This document shows, piece after piece, positions 1-8,476 of a DNA stretch of 25,672 nucleotides. The notes below the pieces were generated by a model that was not told where the DNA came from, ran no database searches, and saw only the letters and a program-made list of their open reading frames with translations. A program made the translations under genes and the position numbers. This stretch comes from JAIOQA01 sp035493675 (GTDB taxonomy: Bacteria > Myxococcota_A > Polyangia > Haliangiales > Haliangiaceae). Location: contig DATJIA010000171.1 of the NCBI GenBank assembly GCA_035493675.1, positions 1-25,672 on the forward strand, read 5' to 3'. Every line of letters begins with the position of its first letter. Within the stretch, counting starts at the first letter, position 1.

Positions 1-1
1 C

Positions 2-1171
2 GGCGACTACGATCGAGCTGCCGCGAACGCGCGCGCCGCGCTCGCGATCTACGATCGCGCACCGGGTCAGCTCACGAGCGAAGCAGCGCTGCGCGAGCTC
101 CGCTACAGGGCGCTCATCGTGGGAGCCCGAGCGTTGGAAGCGACCGGACGCGGCGAGGACGCTTTTTCGCTTATGTCGGAGGCGATCCGCTCGTTTCCGG
201 ATCGCTCGATCAACGGCGCGCAGTTCGATCCGACCGCGGTCGCGCTGTTCCGAAAAGTGAAGCAAGAGCTCTCGAAGCAAGGCGCTGGCACGATCGACAT
301 CAAGGTCGACGATCCGGCCGCCACGGTGTTCATCGACGAGCAGTTCGTCGCGTCGGGCTCTGCGCATCTCGAGAAGCTCGCGCCCGGGCCCTATCGCGTC
401 TATGTGACCAAGGGCAAGGAGACCGGCCGCGTTCGCGACGTGGATCTCGCTCCAGGGACGTCACTGACCATCGATGTGCCGTGGACGCTCGAGGCGGCGT
501 TCCGAAACACGTCGAACGGGCTCGTCCTCGAGACCCACGGCGCCGACAACAGCAAGACGATCGAGCTCGCGGTCCGGCTCGGTCATGCCCTCGGTGCGAG
601 TTCCGTCGTCCTCCTCTCGATCCAGCCGCTCAACGGTCGCCGCGCGATCGTCGGCTACTCGATCGACGTCGAGTCGCAGAGCAAGGCGTTCGCAGCGGTC
701 CAGATCGATCCCGTCACTCCATCGTCCGCGACGCTCAAGAAGCTCGCTGCACTCCTCGGCGGCGACAAGAGCGTCACTTTTCCCGAGCTGATCACGAAAG
801 AACCGGCACGCGAAGACCTCATCACCGCACGGTCCGACGTACCACCGGGTCCGAGTCATACGAGCGCCCTCGTCCTCGGTGGGTTGGGGCTCGCAGCCCT
901 CGTCGCGGCCGGCGGGTTCGAGCTGTCGTCGCGCGATACCTACGGCGAATCCCAACGCGAAGCCGACGATGCCCGCCAGCATTTGCTCTACGACTCGGCG
1001 AACTCGAAATACAAGGTCGCCCAGGCGTTCGCGATCGGCGGAGCAGTCTCTATCGTCGCGGCCGCCGTGCTCTGGATTCATGCGCGGCCAGAGCATGCGG
1101 GTGCGCCCGTGGCGTTCGTGCCTTCGGTCGAAGCTGATTCGATCGGCTTCGCGGCGATGGGGAGCTTCTGA
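2..1171 (+). CDS. TPR/PEGA-domain membrane protein (5' end outside window)
   Basis: The frame is open from the first base, so the true start lies upstream; 389 residues are visible. The first ~90 residues are Ala-rich and helical, like TPR repeats. A PEGA domain follows at visible residues ~97-160, opening GTIDIKVDDPAATVFIDEQF and containing the typical LAPGPYRVYV turn. Next come a mixed alpha/beta stretch and two hydrophobic helices near the C-terminus (~289-307 and ~343-360). PEGA domains are surface or periplasmic beta modules common in myxobacterial envelope proteins; no enzymatic role is suggested. The stop lies one base before the GTG of the delta-60 lipoprotein, so the two are probably co-transcribed. 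It has the same overall plan (TPR-like N-terminus, two late helices) as the truncated gene at the other end of the window. Family assignment is fairly sure; function is unknown. Confidence 0.85.
   Translation, partial: GDYDRAAANARAALAIYDRAPGQLTSEAALRELRYRALIVGARALEATGRGEDAFSLMSEAIRSFPDRSINGAQFDPTAVALFRKVKQELSKQGAGTIDIKVDDPAATVFIDEQFVASGSAHLEKLAPGPYRVYVTKGKETGRVRDVDLAPGTSLTIDVPWTLEAAFRNTSNGLVLETHGADNSKTIELAVRLGHALGASSVVLLSIQPLNGRRAIVGYSIDVESQSKAFAAVQIDPVTPSSATLKKLAALLGGDKSVTFPELITKEPAREDLITARSDVPPGPSHTSALVLGGLGLAALVAAGGFELSSRDTYGESQREADDARQHLLYDSANSKYKVAQAFAIGGAVSIVAAAVLWIHARPEHAGAPVAFVPSVEADSIGFAAMGSF
1157..1162 (+). promoter_or_regulatory. Ribosome binding site deciding the GTG start of the delta-60 lipoprotein
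   Basis: The purine run ATGGGGAG inside the last codons of the PEGA gene sits about ten bases before GTG at 1173. It supports that start over upstream in-frame starts, which would bury the lipoprotein signal inside a longer chain. Confidence 0.6.
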
Positions 1172-1172
1172 C

Positions 1173-2765
1173 GTGCGCGCGCGATACGCTCTCCTCGTCG
1201 TCCTAGCGGCGTGCAACCTGAGCTACCCGGCTGACGTCGCCGTCGACGCGAACCGAGATGCGGCGGCCGGCGACTCCGGCTTCGCCGATGCCGCGCCGGG
1301 CACGATCGCGGTCCATGTTGCGAACGCGCGATCCTTCGTCCGCCAGGGCGGATCCGTCTCGATCCCGATCACGCTCTCTCGCGGCGCGGGCGTCGACAGT
1401 GACGTCACGATCACGGTGACCTCTCCTCCCCTCAGCGTGCAATTCGATGCGCTCACCATTCCGACCGGGCAGTCTTCGGGTCAGCTCGTCGCGCACGCCG
1501 ACGCGGCGGCGCCCTATGCGCGCGCGACCAGCACCGTCCATGCGGCAGCAGGGACAGCGGCGTCCATGGACACGCTCGAGATCGACGTGATCGGCAATCC
1601 GGGCGCGGTCGACACCACGTTTGGACCAAACGGCACGGTAGAGGTCGGTGCTTCGAATGCGACGCCCGTCGCGATCTTCGCCCAAAGCGACCGTGTGGTC
1701 GCCGTGCAGATCGCAAGGCCCAGCGCGTCCGGTGTACAGCTGACACGGCTGTTACGCGACGGCTCGGCCGACTCGACCTTCGGCACGAGCGGTGTGTACT
1801 ACGACGAGCTTTCGTCGACGACCCTGACGAACTTCACGACGCTCGCAGCCACCACGCGTCCTGACGGTCGCTTCTTCCTCGCCGGATCGGGCAGCAATGC
1901 TGGCACCGAGTCGCCGTTCGTGGTGGGCGTCACCGCCGACGGACTCGCGGACACCAACACACCGCCCGTCGACCTCGCAATCGCCGACGTGCGCGTCCGT
2001 GCCGTGCTCGCGTTCGACACGGATTGGGTGATCGCCGGGTGGAAAGGCTCGAACCCGGCGGTGGCCGATGCGTACCTCAAAGGCAGCAAAGACAGCGTCC
2101 TTCCGGAGACGATCTACAGCTCCTCGGGATTCCAGGAATTCAAGGCCCTCCTCTCGCAGACGCAGGGGCGCATCGTGGCCGTCGATGGCGACGCGAGCAC
2201 GACGTTGCAGTTCGCGGTGCGTCGATACGACAACACGGGCACAGAGGACACGAGCTTCCAGCAGAGCTTCCCCGAGCCAACGATGAAGCCCTACGTGCTC
2301 GGCGTGGCACCCGACCCGCACGGCTTCGTCGCGTGGGGCAGCGGCGGAGGGCCGTTGGCGACTGGGGTCCACACGGTCATGGCGATGTGGCGATCTCAAG
2401 ATACGGGCGCGTCGGATACGACGTTCGGCCCCACCTCGAAGGGCGTTTACGAGAGCCCCGCGACTACTCGAGGTCAGATCGCGGTGGCCGTCGTCCCTAA
2501 CCCGACGGACGGAGGCTACTTCCTGATCGGCTACGACGTCGATGTGTCGACGAGCGTCGGGAACGACTACGTATTGGAGATGGTCAAGCTCGATCCCAAC
2601 GGTCTTCCAGACACCGCGCTGGGCACGCAAGGCGTCATTCGAGACACCGCCATCACGTTGCAACCGATCGCCGCTGCGACCCGCACCGATCATCGCGTCG
2701 CCGTGCTCGGGATCGAGGACTTCGGCGGTGTGAAGAAGCTCGTCGTGCGCGCGTACTTCTACTAG
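1173..2765 (+). CDS. Delta-60 repeat lipoprotein with N-terminal beta-sandwich domain
   Basis: 530 residues from GTG 1173, chosen because it gives a clean lipoprotein signal (LVVLAAC, lipid-modified Cys14) and has a Shine-Dalgarno-like run upstream. Residues ~43-140 look like a Calx-beta/Ig-type sandwich, with alternating hydrophobic strands and an ITVTSPP-like segment. After this come delta-60-type repeats, recognisable from DTTFG-like cores: GAVDTTFGPNG (~144-154), GSADSTFGTSG (~197-207), NTGTEDTSF (~354-362), GASDTTFGP (~412-420) and NGLPDTALGTQG (~476-487). Known delta-60 proteins are predicted exported beta-propeller-like chains frequent in Myxococcota; ligands are unknown. The gene lies one base after the PEGA gene. 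Its stop shares a CTAG tetranucleotide with the stop of convergent prmC. Codon choice is visibly less uniform than in the genes from 2762 onward. Confidence 0.88.
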   Translation: MRARYALLVVLAACNLSYPADVAVDANRDAAAGDSGFADAAPGTIAVHVANARSFVRQGGSVSIPITLSRGAGVDSDVTITVTSPPLSVQFDALTIPTGQSSGQLVAHADAAAPYARATSTVHAAAGTAASMDTLEIDVIGNPGAVDTTFGPNGTVEVGASNATPVAIFAQSDRVVAVQIARPSASGVQLTRLLRDGSADSTFGTSGVYYDELSSTTLTNFTTLAATTRPDGRFFLAGSGSNAGTESPFVVGVTADGLADTNTPPVDLAIADVRVRAVLAFDTDWVIAGWKGSNPAVADAYLKGSKDSVLPETIYSSSGFQEFKALLSQTQGRIVAVDGDASTTLQFAVRRYDNTGTEDTSFQQSFPEPTMKPYVLGVAPDPHGFVAWGSGGGPLATGVHTVMAMWRSQDTGASDTTFGPTSKGVYESPATTRGQIAVAVVPNPTDGGYFLIGYDVDVSTSVGNDYVLEMVKLDPNGLPDTALGTQGVIRDTAITLQPIAAATRTDHRVAVLGIEDFGGVKKLVVRAYFY

Positions 2766-3643
2766 CGGCGGCGGGCGAAGGTGGCGCGCGGGTGGCCGGC
2801 GAGGTCGGCGCGGGTTTCGGCGGGCGTGAAGGCGGAGGTCGCGTCGAGGAGGGCGCGGACCGCGGGGGCTTGATCGAAGCCGTGCTCGACGGCGAGGAGG
2901 CCGCCGGGCGCGAGGTGCGGAGGCGCGAGCGTGGCGATGCGGCGGAGGAGATCGAGGCCGTCGGCGCCGCCGTCGAGCGCGAGGCGCGGCTCGGCGCGCA
3001 CCTCGGGAGAGAGCGTGGCGATGTGCGACGTCGGGATGTAGGGCGGGTTGGAGACGATGAGATCGAAGGGAGGATCGGAGGCGATGGGATCGAAGAGATC
3101 GCCGGTGCGCACCTCGACGCGATCGGCGACGCCGTGGCGCGCGGCGTTGGCGCGCGCGATCGCGGCCGCCTCGGGCGAGAGATCGATCGCGATCCAGCGC
3201 GAGGCGCGGAGCTCGCGCGCGAGCGTGATCGCGATCGCGCCGGTGCCGGTGCCGAGATCGAGGCCGCGCAGCGGCGCGCTGCGATCGGCGACGGAGGAGG
3301 TCACGAGCTCGATCAACGTCTCGGTGTCGTGGCGCGGGATGAGGACGTTGCGATCGACGGTGAACGGCAGCGACCAGAACTCCTGATCGCCGACGAGGTA
3401 CGCGATCGGCTCGCCGGCGAGGCGGCGCTTGATCAGCTCGCGGATCGCGGTGAGCTCGGCGTCGCCGAGCGGCTTGTCGAAGCCGGTGTAGAGCTGGACG
3501 CGCGAGCAGCGCAGCGCGTGCGCGAGCAGGACCTGCGCCTCGAGGCGGGCGGCGTCGATGCCGCGGTCGGCGAACTTCTTCGTCGTCCACTCGAGGACGG
3601 CGAGCACGGTCCAGGTCTCGGGCACGAGGGCTCGTCGTATCAC
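2762..3643 (-). CDS. prmC: Peptide chain release factor N5-glutamine methyltransferase
   Basis: 293 residues. PrmC (HemK) transfers a methyl group from S-adenosylmethionine to the Gln of the GGQ motif in release factors RF1/RF2, in the cytoplasm. Visible hallmarks: the N-terminal helical substrate-binding domain (1-90) with GEPIAYLVGDQEFW; IPRHDTETLIE at ~102-112, a variant of the usual PRPETE; SAM motif I LDLGTGTGAIAI (128-139); the acidic end of strand 2 in AIDLSPEA (~152-159); and catalytic NPPYIPTS (199-206). Length matches the family. The start is GTG at 3643, overlapping the TGA of the kinase gene as GTGA, which implies translational coupling. The usual prfA neighbour is absent; here it is last in an operon with an aminotransferase and a glycerate kinase. 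Confidence 0.95.
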   Translation of the reverse strand: MIRRALVPETWTVLAVLEWTTKKFADRGIDAARLEAQVLLAHALRCSRVQLYTGFDKPLGDAELTAIRELIKRRLAGEPIAYLVGDQEFWSLPFTVDRNVLIPRHDTETLIELVTSSVADRSAPLRGLDLGTGTGAIAITLARELRASRWIAIDLSPEAAAIARANAARHGVADRVEVRTGDLFDPIASDPPFDLIVSNPPYIPTSHIATLSPEVRAEPRLALDGGADGLDLLRRIATLAPPHLAPGGLLAVEHGFDQAPAVRALLDATSAFTPAETRADLAGHPRATFARRR

Positions 3644-4731
3644 GCTCGGCCGCGCAGGAGCAGCATGAGATCGGCGTGATTCACGCCGGTCGCGCCGGTG
3701 ACGAGCGCCGCGCCGCCCGCGGACAGAACTGTGCCGGAATCGAACGCGGCGAGCGCTTCGGCCGGGCGGACGAGCGAGGCCCACGTCGATCCGGAAACGA
3801 TCGCGCCCGCGGCGGGGCCGGTGCCGTCGATGCCGTCGGTGCCGGCGGCGAGGAAGGCGACGTCCGGCACGCCGGACAGCGCGCGCGCGACCAGCAGCGC
3901 GAGGTGCTGCGCGCGCCCGCCGTTGCCGGGCGCGGGCGGCAGCGCGAGCGTCGGCTCGCCGGCGAAGACGAGCAGCCGCGGACCCGGACGTTTGATTTCG
4001 GCAGAGATCCGCGCGGCGACCGCCGTGACGTCGCCGGTGACGTGGTCGTCGATGATTTCGGCCGAGATCCCGCGCGCGGCGGCGGCAAGGGCGGCGGCGC
4101 GCGCCATGTCGGAGATGCCCGCGATCACGAGTGTCCGGCCACCGGACGCGGCGACGGTCGGCCCGGAGCCGACCACGCGCGGGTCGTCGCCGACCACGTC
4201 CGAGCAGACGAGCGTCGTGACCGGCGCGGCGGACAGCGCGGCGAGCTGTCCGCCCTTGATCGCGGACAGCGACGTCCGGACACGGTTGATCTCGGCGATC
4301 GGTGCGCCGGACATGACCGCCTGCCGGACACGCGCGATCTTCGCGGACAGCGAGAGCCCCGGACGCGGCACGGCGGCGAGCGCCGACCCGCCGCCGGACA
4401 CGAGCGCGAGCAGCGCGTCCGACGCCGGCAGAGATCCGACGAAGGCCATCAGCGCCCGGCCCGCCGCTTCGCTGCGCGCGTCCGGCACCGGATGCGCGCC
4501 GACCAGCACGGGCCACGGCGCCGACGCATCCGAGGAAGGCGCGACGATCAAGCCGCGCGTCGCGATCGACGCCGCGCCGCGCGCCATCGCGATCGCCGCC
4601 TTGCCGAGCGCGATCGCCGCGACCGATCGCCCGCCGAAATCGAGCGAGCCGAGCGCGTCGCGCACGCGCGTCTCCGGATCCATTCGCGCGACCGCTTCGA
4701 CGAAGAGCTCGCGAAGCGGCGCGCCGATCAC
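3640..4731 (-). CDS. Glycerate 2-kinase (GckA/DUF4147-MOFRL family)
   Basis: 363 residues. It probably phosphorylates D-glycerate with ATP to 2-phosphoglycerate in the cytoplasm. Family signatures in order: LGKAAIAM (~42-49, Lys in the active-site region), GAHPVPDARS (~78-87), LVSGGGSALAAVP (110-122), INRVRTSLSAIKGGQLA (148-164), CSDVVGDDPRVVGSGPT (176-192), and the MOFRL-domain AAGTDGIDGTGPAAGAI near the C-terminus. It is shorter than the common ~420-residue members, mostly at the N-terminus and in loops, but all conserved blocks are present. GTG at 4731 is preferred because it overlaps the aminotransferase TGA as GTGA, the same arrangement as at the next junction; longer starts would run far into the aminotransferase gene. 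A hydroxypyruvate- or glycerate-linked role beside the aminotransferase is inferred. Confidence 0.9.
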   Translation of the reverse strand: MIGAPLRELFVEAVARMDPETRVRDALGSLDFGGRSVAAIALGKAAIAMARGAASIATRGLIVAPSSDASAPWPVLVGAHPVPDARSEAAGRALMAFVGSLPASDALLALVSGGGSALAAVPRPGLSLSAKIARVRQAVMSGAPIAEINRVRTSLSAIKGGQLAALSAAPVTTLVCSDVVGDDPRVVGSGPTVAASGGRTLVIAGISDMARAAALAAAARGISAEIIDDHVTGDVTAVAARISAEIKRPGPRLLVFAGEPTLALPPAPGNGGRAQHLALLVARALSGVPDVAFLAAGTDGIDGTGPAAGAIVSGSTWASLVRPAEALAAFDSGTVLSAGGAALVTGATGVNHADLMLLLRGRA

Positions 4732-5888
4732 AACGCGAGCACCCGGTTGATGCGCGCGATGCCGTCCTCGAGGCGCGCCTCGTCGACGGCGGTGAAGCAC
4801 AGGCGCGCGTACGCGCCGAACTGCGACCCGAACGCGACGCCGGGCGCGAGCAAGACGCCGGCCTCCGCGAAGCGCTCGAGCACCGGTTGGCAATCACCGC
4901 CCGGCGACCACGATCGCAGATCGAGGAAGAGATACGTCGAGCCCTCGGGCACCGCGCACGGCGCCTTGATCATCGCGAGCGCGCGATCGCGGGCCGCGCG
5001 ATAGCGCGCGCGCGCCGCGCCCAAGAACTCCGCGCCGCCGTCGAGCGCCGCGTGCGCCGATCGCTGCAGCGCGTGCGGCACGTTGTAGACGGTGTGGTTG
5101 ACCATCTTGCGCATCGCCGCGATCGCCGCCGCCGGCCCCGCCGCATACCCGACGCGCAGGCCCGCCTGCGCGTAGCCCTTCGAGAACGAGAAGACCGTGA
5201 TCGTGCGCTCCGCCATCCCGGGCAACGCGCCGATCGATCGATGCGCGCCGTCGTAGACGTAGTCCTCGTAGACCTCGTCGGCCAGCACCCACAGCCCGTG
5301 ACGATCGGCGACCGCGGCGATCGCGCGCAGCTCGTCGTCGCGCAGCACGGCGCCGTCGGGGTTGTTCGGCGTGCACACGTAGAGCGCGCGCGTCTTCGGC
5401 GTGACCTTCGCCGCGAGCGCGTCGCCGAAAGCCGCGCCGCGCACCGACGAGACCTCGACCGGCACGAGGTTCCGCGACAACGCGATCCCGCGGATCAGCG
5501 GCCAGTGCGGCGCCGGCAAGAGGATCTCGTCGCCGGGATCGCACACCGCGCCGAGCGCGCACCACAGGGCGTGGGTCGCGCCCGCCGCGATCTGCACGCC
5601 CGACGCGCCGACCGCGAGGCCGTTCGAAGCCGCGACCTTCGCCGCCAACCGCTCGACGAGCGGGTGCCAGCCCGCCGCAGGGCCGTAGTGATAGATGTCG
5701 CGATCGCCCGCCGACTCGAACGTGTGCGCGATCTTCTCGAGCCGCGAGCACGCCGGCGGACCCATGTGCGTGTCGCCGATCTGCAGCGTGATCACGTCGC
5801 CGGAGAAGCCGGCCAGCTTTTCGTAGAGGCGGGCGAAGATCGAGAGCGGCATCGCGTCCGCGGCGGCGGACAGGCGGGGTGACGTCAT
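4728..5888 (-). CDS. Class I/II PLP-dependent aminotransferase
   Basis: 386 residues. A fold-type I aminotransferase that uses pyridoxal phosphate to move an amino group between an amino acid and a 2-oxo acid. Visible residues: GATHALWCAL (~103-112, cofactor phosphate loop), TPNNPDG (173-179), Asp204 and Tyr207 in LADEVYEDY (cofactor ring), Lys237 in SFSKGYAQ (Schiff base), Arg245 in GLRVGY, and Arg362 in ARLCF, the usual substrate carboxylate Arg. The substrate cannot be read from sequence; aspartate/aromatic-type enzymes of subgroup I-gamma look closest. ATG 5888 is chosen over ATG 5909 because GGAGG lies just upstream of it. It is first in an operon with glycerate kinase and prmC and divergent from the GT39 gene. 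Confidence 0.92.
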   Translation of the reverse strand: MTSPRLSAAADAMPLSIFARLYEKLAGFSGDVITLQIGDTHMGPPACSRLEKIAHTFESAGDRDIYHYGPAAGWHPLVERLAAKVAASNGLAVGASGVQIAAGATHALWCALGAVCDPGDEILLPAPHWPLIRGIALSRNLVPVEVSSVRGAAFGDALAAKVTPKTRALYVCTPNNPDGAVLRDDELRAIAAVADRHGLWVLADEVYEDYVYDGAHRSIGALPGMAERTITVFSFSKGYAQAGLRVGYAAGPAAAIAAMRKMVNHTVYNVPHALQRSAHAALDGGAEFLGAARARYRAARDRALAMIKAPCAVPEGSTYLFLDLRSWSPGGDCQPVLERFAEAGVLLAPGVAFGSQFGAYARLCFTAVDEARLEDGIARINRVLAL

Positions 5889-5893
5889 TCGCT

Positions 5894-5899
5894 TCCTCC
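5894..5899 (-). promoter_or_regulatory. Shine-Dalgarno GGAGGA of the aminotransferase gene
   Basis: On the minus strand GGAGGA ends five bases before ATG 5888. It is one of the strongest ribosome sites in the window. It selects the internal ATG over the one seven codons upstream, since the site would lie inside the longer frame. Confidence 0.8.
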
Positions 5900-5926
5900 A
5901 ACGTATCACAGCGCATCGCTTTACCG

Positions 5927-5947
5927 CGTAGCCCTGCTCGGGCTACG
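5927..5947. repeat. Perfect 8-bp inverted repeat in the divergent intergenic region
   Basis: CGTAGCCC, a 5-base loop, then GGGCTACG. It lies in the 68-base gap between the divergent aminotransferase and GT39 genes and ends nine bases before the GT39 ATG. In the GT39 transcript it would fold next to the start codon; as DNA it could be an operator. There is no T-run, so it is not an obvious terminator. Confidence 0.6.
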
Positions 5948-5956
5948 GTCCGCGCG

Positions 5957-8476
5957 ATGTCCACGGAGCGCGACGCCGCAGGGCGCCCGTTCTCGACCTT
6001 CGAGCTGTGGGTCGTGACGCTCGTGTGCCTCGCGTTCCTCCTGCCCGGCATCTGGAGCTACTCGCTCATCGATCCGTGGGAGACGCACTACGGCGAGGTC
6101 GCGCGCCGCATGCTGCGCGATCACGACTGGGTCCACACCGACTGGCAGCACGAAGGCTTCCGATCGAAGCCGGTGCTGACGTTCTGGCTGATGGCGTCGT
6201 CGATGAAGCTGTTCCACGTCGCGCCCGACGGCGGCTACTCCGGCGAGATGGTGTCGTCGGGCTGGATCATGTTCGTCGTGCGCTTGCCGTTCGTGCTGGT
6301 CGCGACCGCCGCGCTCGTCGCGGTGTGGAAGATGCTCGCGACCTTGGTCTCGCGTCGCGTCGCGTACCTCGCGATCATCGCGATCGCCTCCTGCCCGTTC
6401 TATTGCCTGGTCGCGCGTCAGGCGATCACCGACATGCCGCTCGCCGCGTGCCTGATGGGCGCGATGGCCGCGTTCGCGATGGCGACCGAGTCGGGCGACG
6501 CGCCGCTGCGCCCGCGCTGGAGGATCAAGGGCTACACGATCGACTCGCGCCACGTCTTCTTCCTGATCGTCGGCGGCTTCGTCGTCGCGCAGGCGCTCTA
6601 CTACTTCTTCTACTTCCTCGGCGCGTGGGGCATGAAGCCGCTCGCGATCAAGTTCGCGCCGTGGATGCCGCACCCCGCCCTGCTCGTCTCGGGCGCGATG
6701 CTGATCATCCTCGCGGGCCTGCACTCGTACATCGGTCCGTTCTCCGTCCTCTCGCTGCCGCCGATCCTCGTCTGGCTCGCGATGAACCAGCAGCGCCGCC
6801 CCGCGGTGCTGTTCCTGGTCGCGACCGCGCTCGTGTGGTTCGGCTACGCGGCGTATCGCTACTCGCACCCGATCGTGCAGCGGCTCTGGCGCATGCTGCC
6901 GATCAAGACCGAGCGCCAGGTCCACATGCTGTGGTTCTGGGCGCTGCTCGGCGTCTCCGTCCTCGCGAAGGGCCCGCCCGCGGTCGCCGTCGCGGGCGTC
7001 GCGTGCGCGTTCTACGTCGTCCTCTTGCACAAGTGGCGCGCGCTCCTCGACGGCGAGTACGAGATCAAGCGCGGCATCCTGATCTTCCTCGTGATCGCGA
7101 TCCCCTGGCACGTCGTCATGTGGATGCGCGACGGCCAGGCCTTCATCAACGAGTACATCGGCACGCACCTGCTCTCGCGCGCGTCGGTCGCCGAGCTCGG
7201 ATCGAAGGGCACCTTCGACTACTACCTGCCGCAGATCGGCTACGGCATGTACATCTGGGCGGCGCTGCTCCCCGGCGCGCTGGCCGCGGTCGTGCTCCGC
7301 ACCGGCACGCGCACGCGCGAGGATCGCGTGCGCATCCTCGTCGCGCTGTGGGCGATCGCCGCGGTCGCCTTCTTCTGCATCATCCAGACGAAGTTCCACC
7401 ACTACATCCTCCCCGGCATCCCCGCGTTCGCGATCCTCGTCGCGTTCTGGATGGACGACGTGCTCGCCGGACGCGAGCGCACGCCCGCGCTCTACGCCGT
7501 GCTCGGCGCCGCGATCTGCCTGCTCATCGCGCGCGATCTGATGTGGACCGAGAAGTCGTGGATCGAGATGTTCGTGTTCCGCTACGACCGGCCGTGGCCG
7601 ACGCAGGAGCCGTGGCAGGTCGACGCGACCGACGGCTTCCTCGGCCTCGGCCTCGCCGGCGCCGGCGCGATCCTGCTGTTCGCGTTCCCGTCGCGCTTTC
7701 GCGCGTTCGCGGTCGCGTTCACCTGCGCCGCCGGCCTCGCGGTCGGCTTGTGGGCGATGCACGTGTACATGCCCGTCGCCGGCACCCACTGGGGCCAGGG
7801 CGACGCGATCCGCAACTACTACGAGCAGCGCGAGATCTACGGCATGCGCGTCGTCTACTACGATCGCTACGCGCTCGAGCGCGACTGGAACGGCACGACG
7901 ACGTGGACGATCGAGACCTTGGTCCCCGATCACATCTTCGTCGGGCAGCCGATGGCGCTGCGCGTGACGCTGCGCGATCCCGAGGATCGCCAGACGATCG
8001 GCGAGGCGCGCGTGCGCGGCACCGTCTCCGCGGTCCACGATCACTCGATCGATCTCGCGCTCGATCCCGCCGACGCGAAGCAGCCGATGATGCTGCTCGC
8101 GAAGGCGAAGGACCTGCGCGAGTCGGCGAAGCCGACCGTGTACTGGGTCGACGCCGATCGCTTGATCGCGTGGCAGCTCTACTGGCGCGGCGAGGTCTTC
8201 TGGAGCGGCGACGAGGTCTGGGGGCCGCTGCCGGATCTGCGCGCCGACTGGCAGCTCGAGACCAACAACCAGGGCATCAACAAGCTGCTCGCGGATCCGG
8301 TCGCGTCGCCGCCGGGCCGCCGCTACTTCGTGATCACCGAGGCGGGCCGCATCTCCGGCCTGAAGGCGCTGCTCCCGGCGCAGCACGCCGACGGCACGCC
8401 GAGCCCCGCGCGCGACACGTTCGAAGTCCTCGATACGACGTCCAACAAGTTCAGCCTCTGCGCGTTCGTCTTGTAG
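5957..8476 (+). CDS. GT39/ArnT-like polyprenyl-phosphate-dependent glycosyltransferase
   Basis: 839 residues, a polytopic inner-membrane protein of the PMT/ArnT superfamily. Members take a sugar from an undecaprenyl-phosphate carrier and transfer it on the periplasmic side to lipid or protein. The first helix is followed by the periplasmic acidic loop SLIDPWETHYGEVARRML (~37-54; Asp39 and the WET glutamate are family hallmarks) and by the FRSKPVLTFWLMA block (~68-80). LAKGPPAVAVAG and PWHVVMWMRDGQAFINEYIG match further ArnT-type signatures. Two oddities: extra helices inserted around residues ~195-330, between the usual early and late membrane blocks, and a soluble C-terminal region of ~230 residues (from ~607). 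ATG 5957 is chosen because the upstream ATG at 5879 would add 26 non-hydrophobic residues reaching into the aminotransferase gene. Acceptor and sugar are unknown. Confidence 0.88.
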   Translation: MSTERDAAGRPFSTFELWVVTLVCLAFLLPGIWSYSLIDPWETHYGEVARRMLRDHDWVHTDWQHEGFRSKPVLTFWLMASSMKLFHVAPDGGYSGEMVSSGWIMFVVRLPFVLVATAALVAVWKMLATLVSRRVAYLAIIAIASCPFYCLVARQAITDMPLAACLMGAMAAFAMATESGDAPLRPRWRIKGYTIDSRHVFFLIVGGFVVAQALYYFFYFLGAWGMKPLAIKFAPWMPHPALLVSGAMLIILAGLHSYIGPFSVLSLPPILVWLAMNQQRRPAVLFLVATALVWFGYAAYRYSHPIVQRLWRMLPIKTERQVHMLWFWALLGVSVLAKGPPAVAVAGVACAFYVVLLHKWRALLDGEYEIKRGILIFLVIAIPWHVVMWMRDGQAFINEYIGTHLLSRASVAELGSKGTFDYYLPQIGYGMYIWAALLPGALAAVVLRTGTRTREDRVRILVALWAIAAVAFFCIIQTKFHHYILPGIPAFAILVAFWMDDVLAGRERTPALYAVLGAAICLLIARDLMWTEKSWIEMFVFRYDRPWPTQEPWQVDATDGFLGLGLAGAGAILLFAFPSRFRAFAVAFTCAAGLAVGLWAMHVYMPVAGTHWGQGDAIRNYYEQREIYGMRVVYYDRYALERDWNGTTTWTIETLVPDHIFVGQPMALRVTLRDPEDRQTIGEARVRGTVSAVHDHSIDLALDPADAKQPMMLLAKAKDLRESAKPTVYWVDADRLIAWQLYWRGEVFWSGDEVWGPLPDLRADWQLETNNQGINKLLADPVASPPGRRYFVITEAGRISGLKALLPAQHADGTPSPARDTFEVLDTTSNKFSLCAFVL

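Noticed and set aside
3643..4897. A 711-residue fusion of prmC with an upstream frame
   Set aside because: The upstream part is an off-frame shadow of the glycerate kinase gene; prmC starts at GTG 3643 with a GTGA overlap.
5879..5956. Upstream ATG of the GT39 gene
   Set aside because: It would add 26 residues without family similarity and begin inside the divergent aminotransferase gene, and across its ribosome site.
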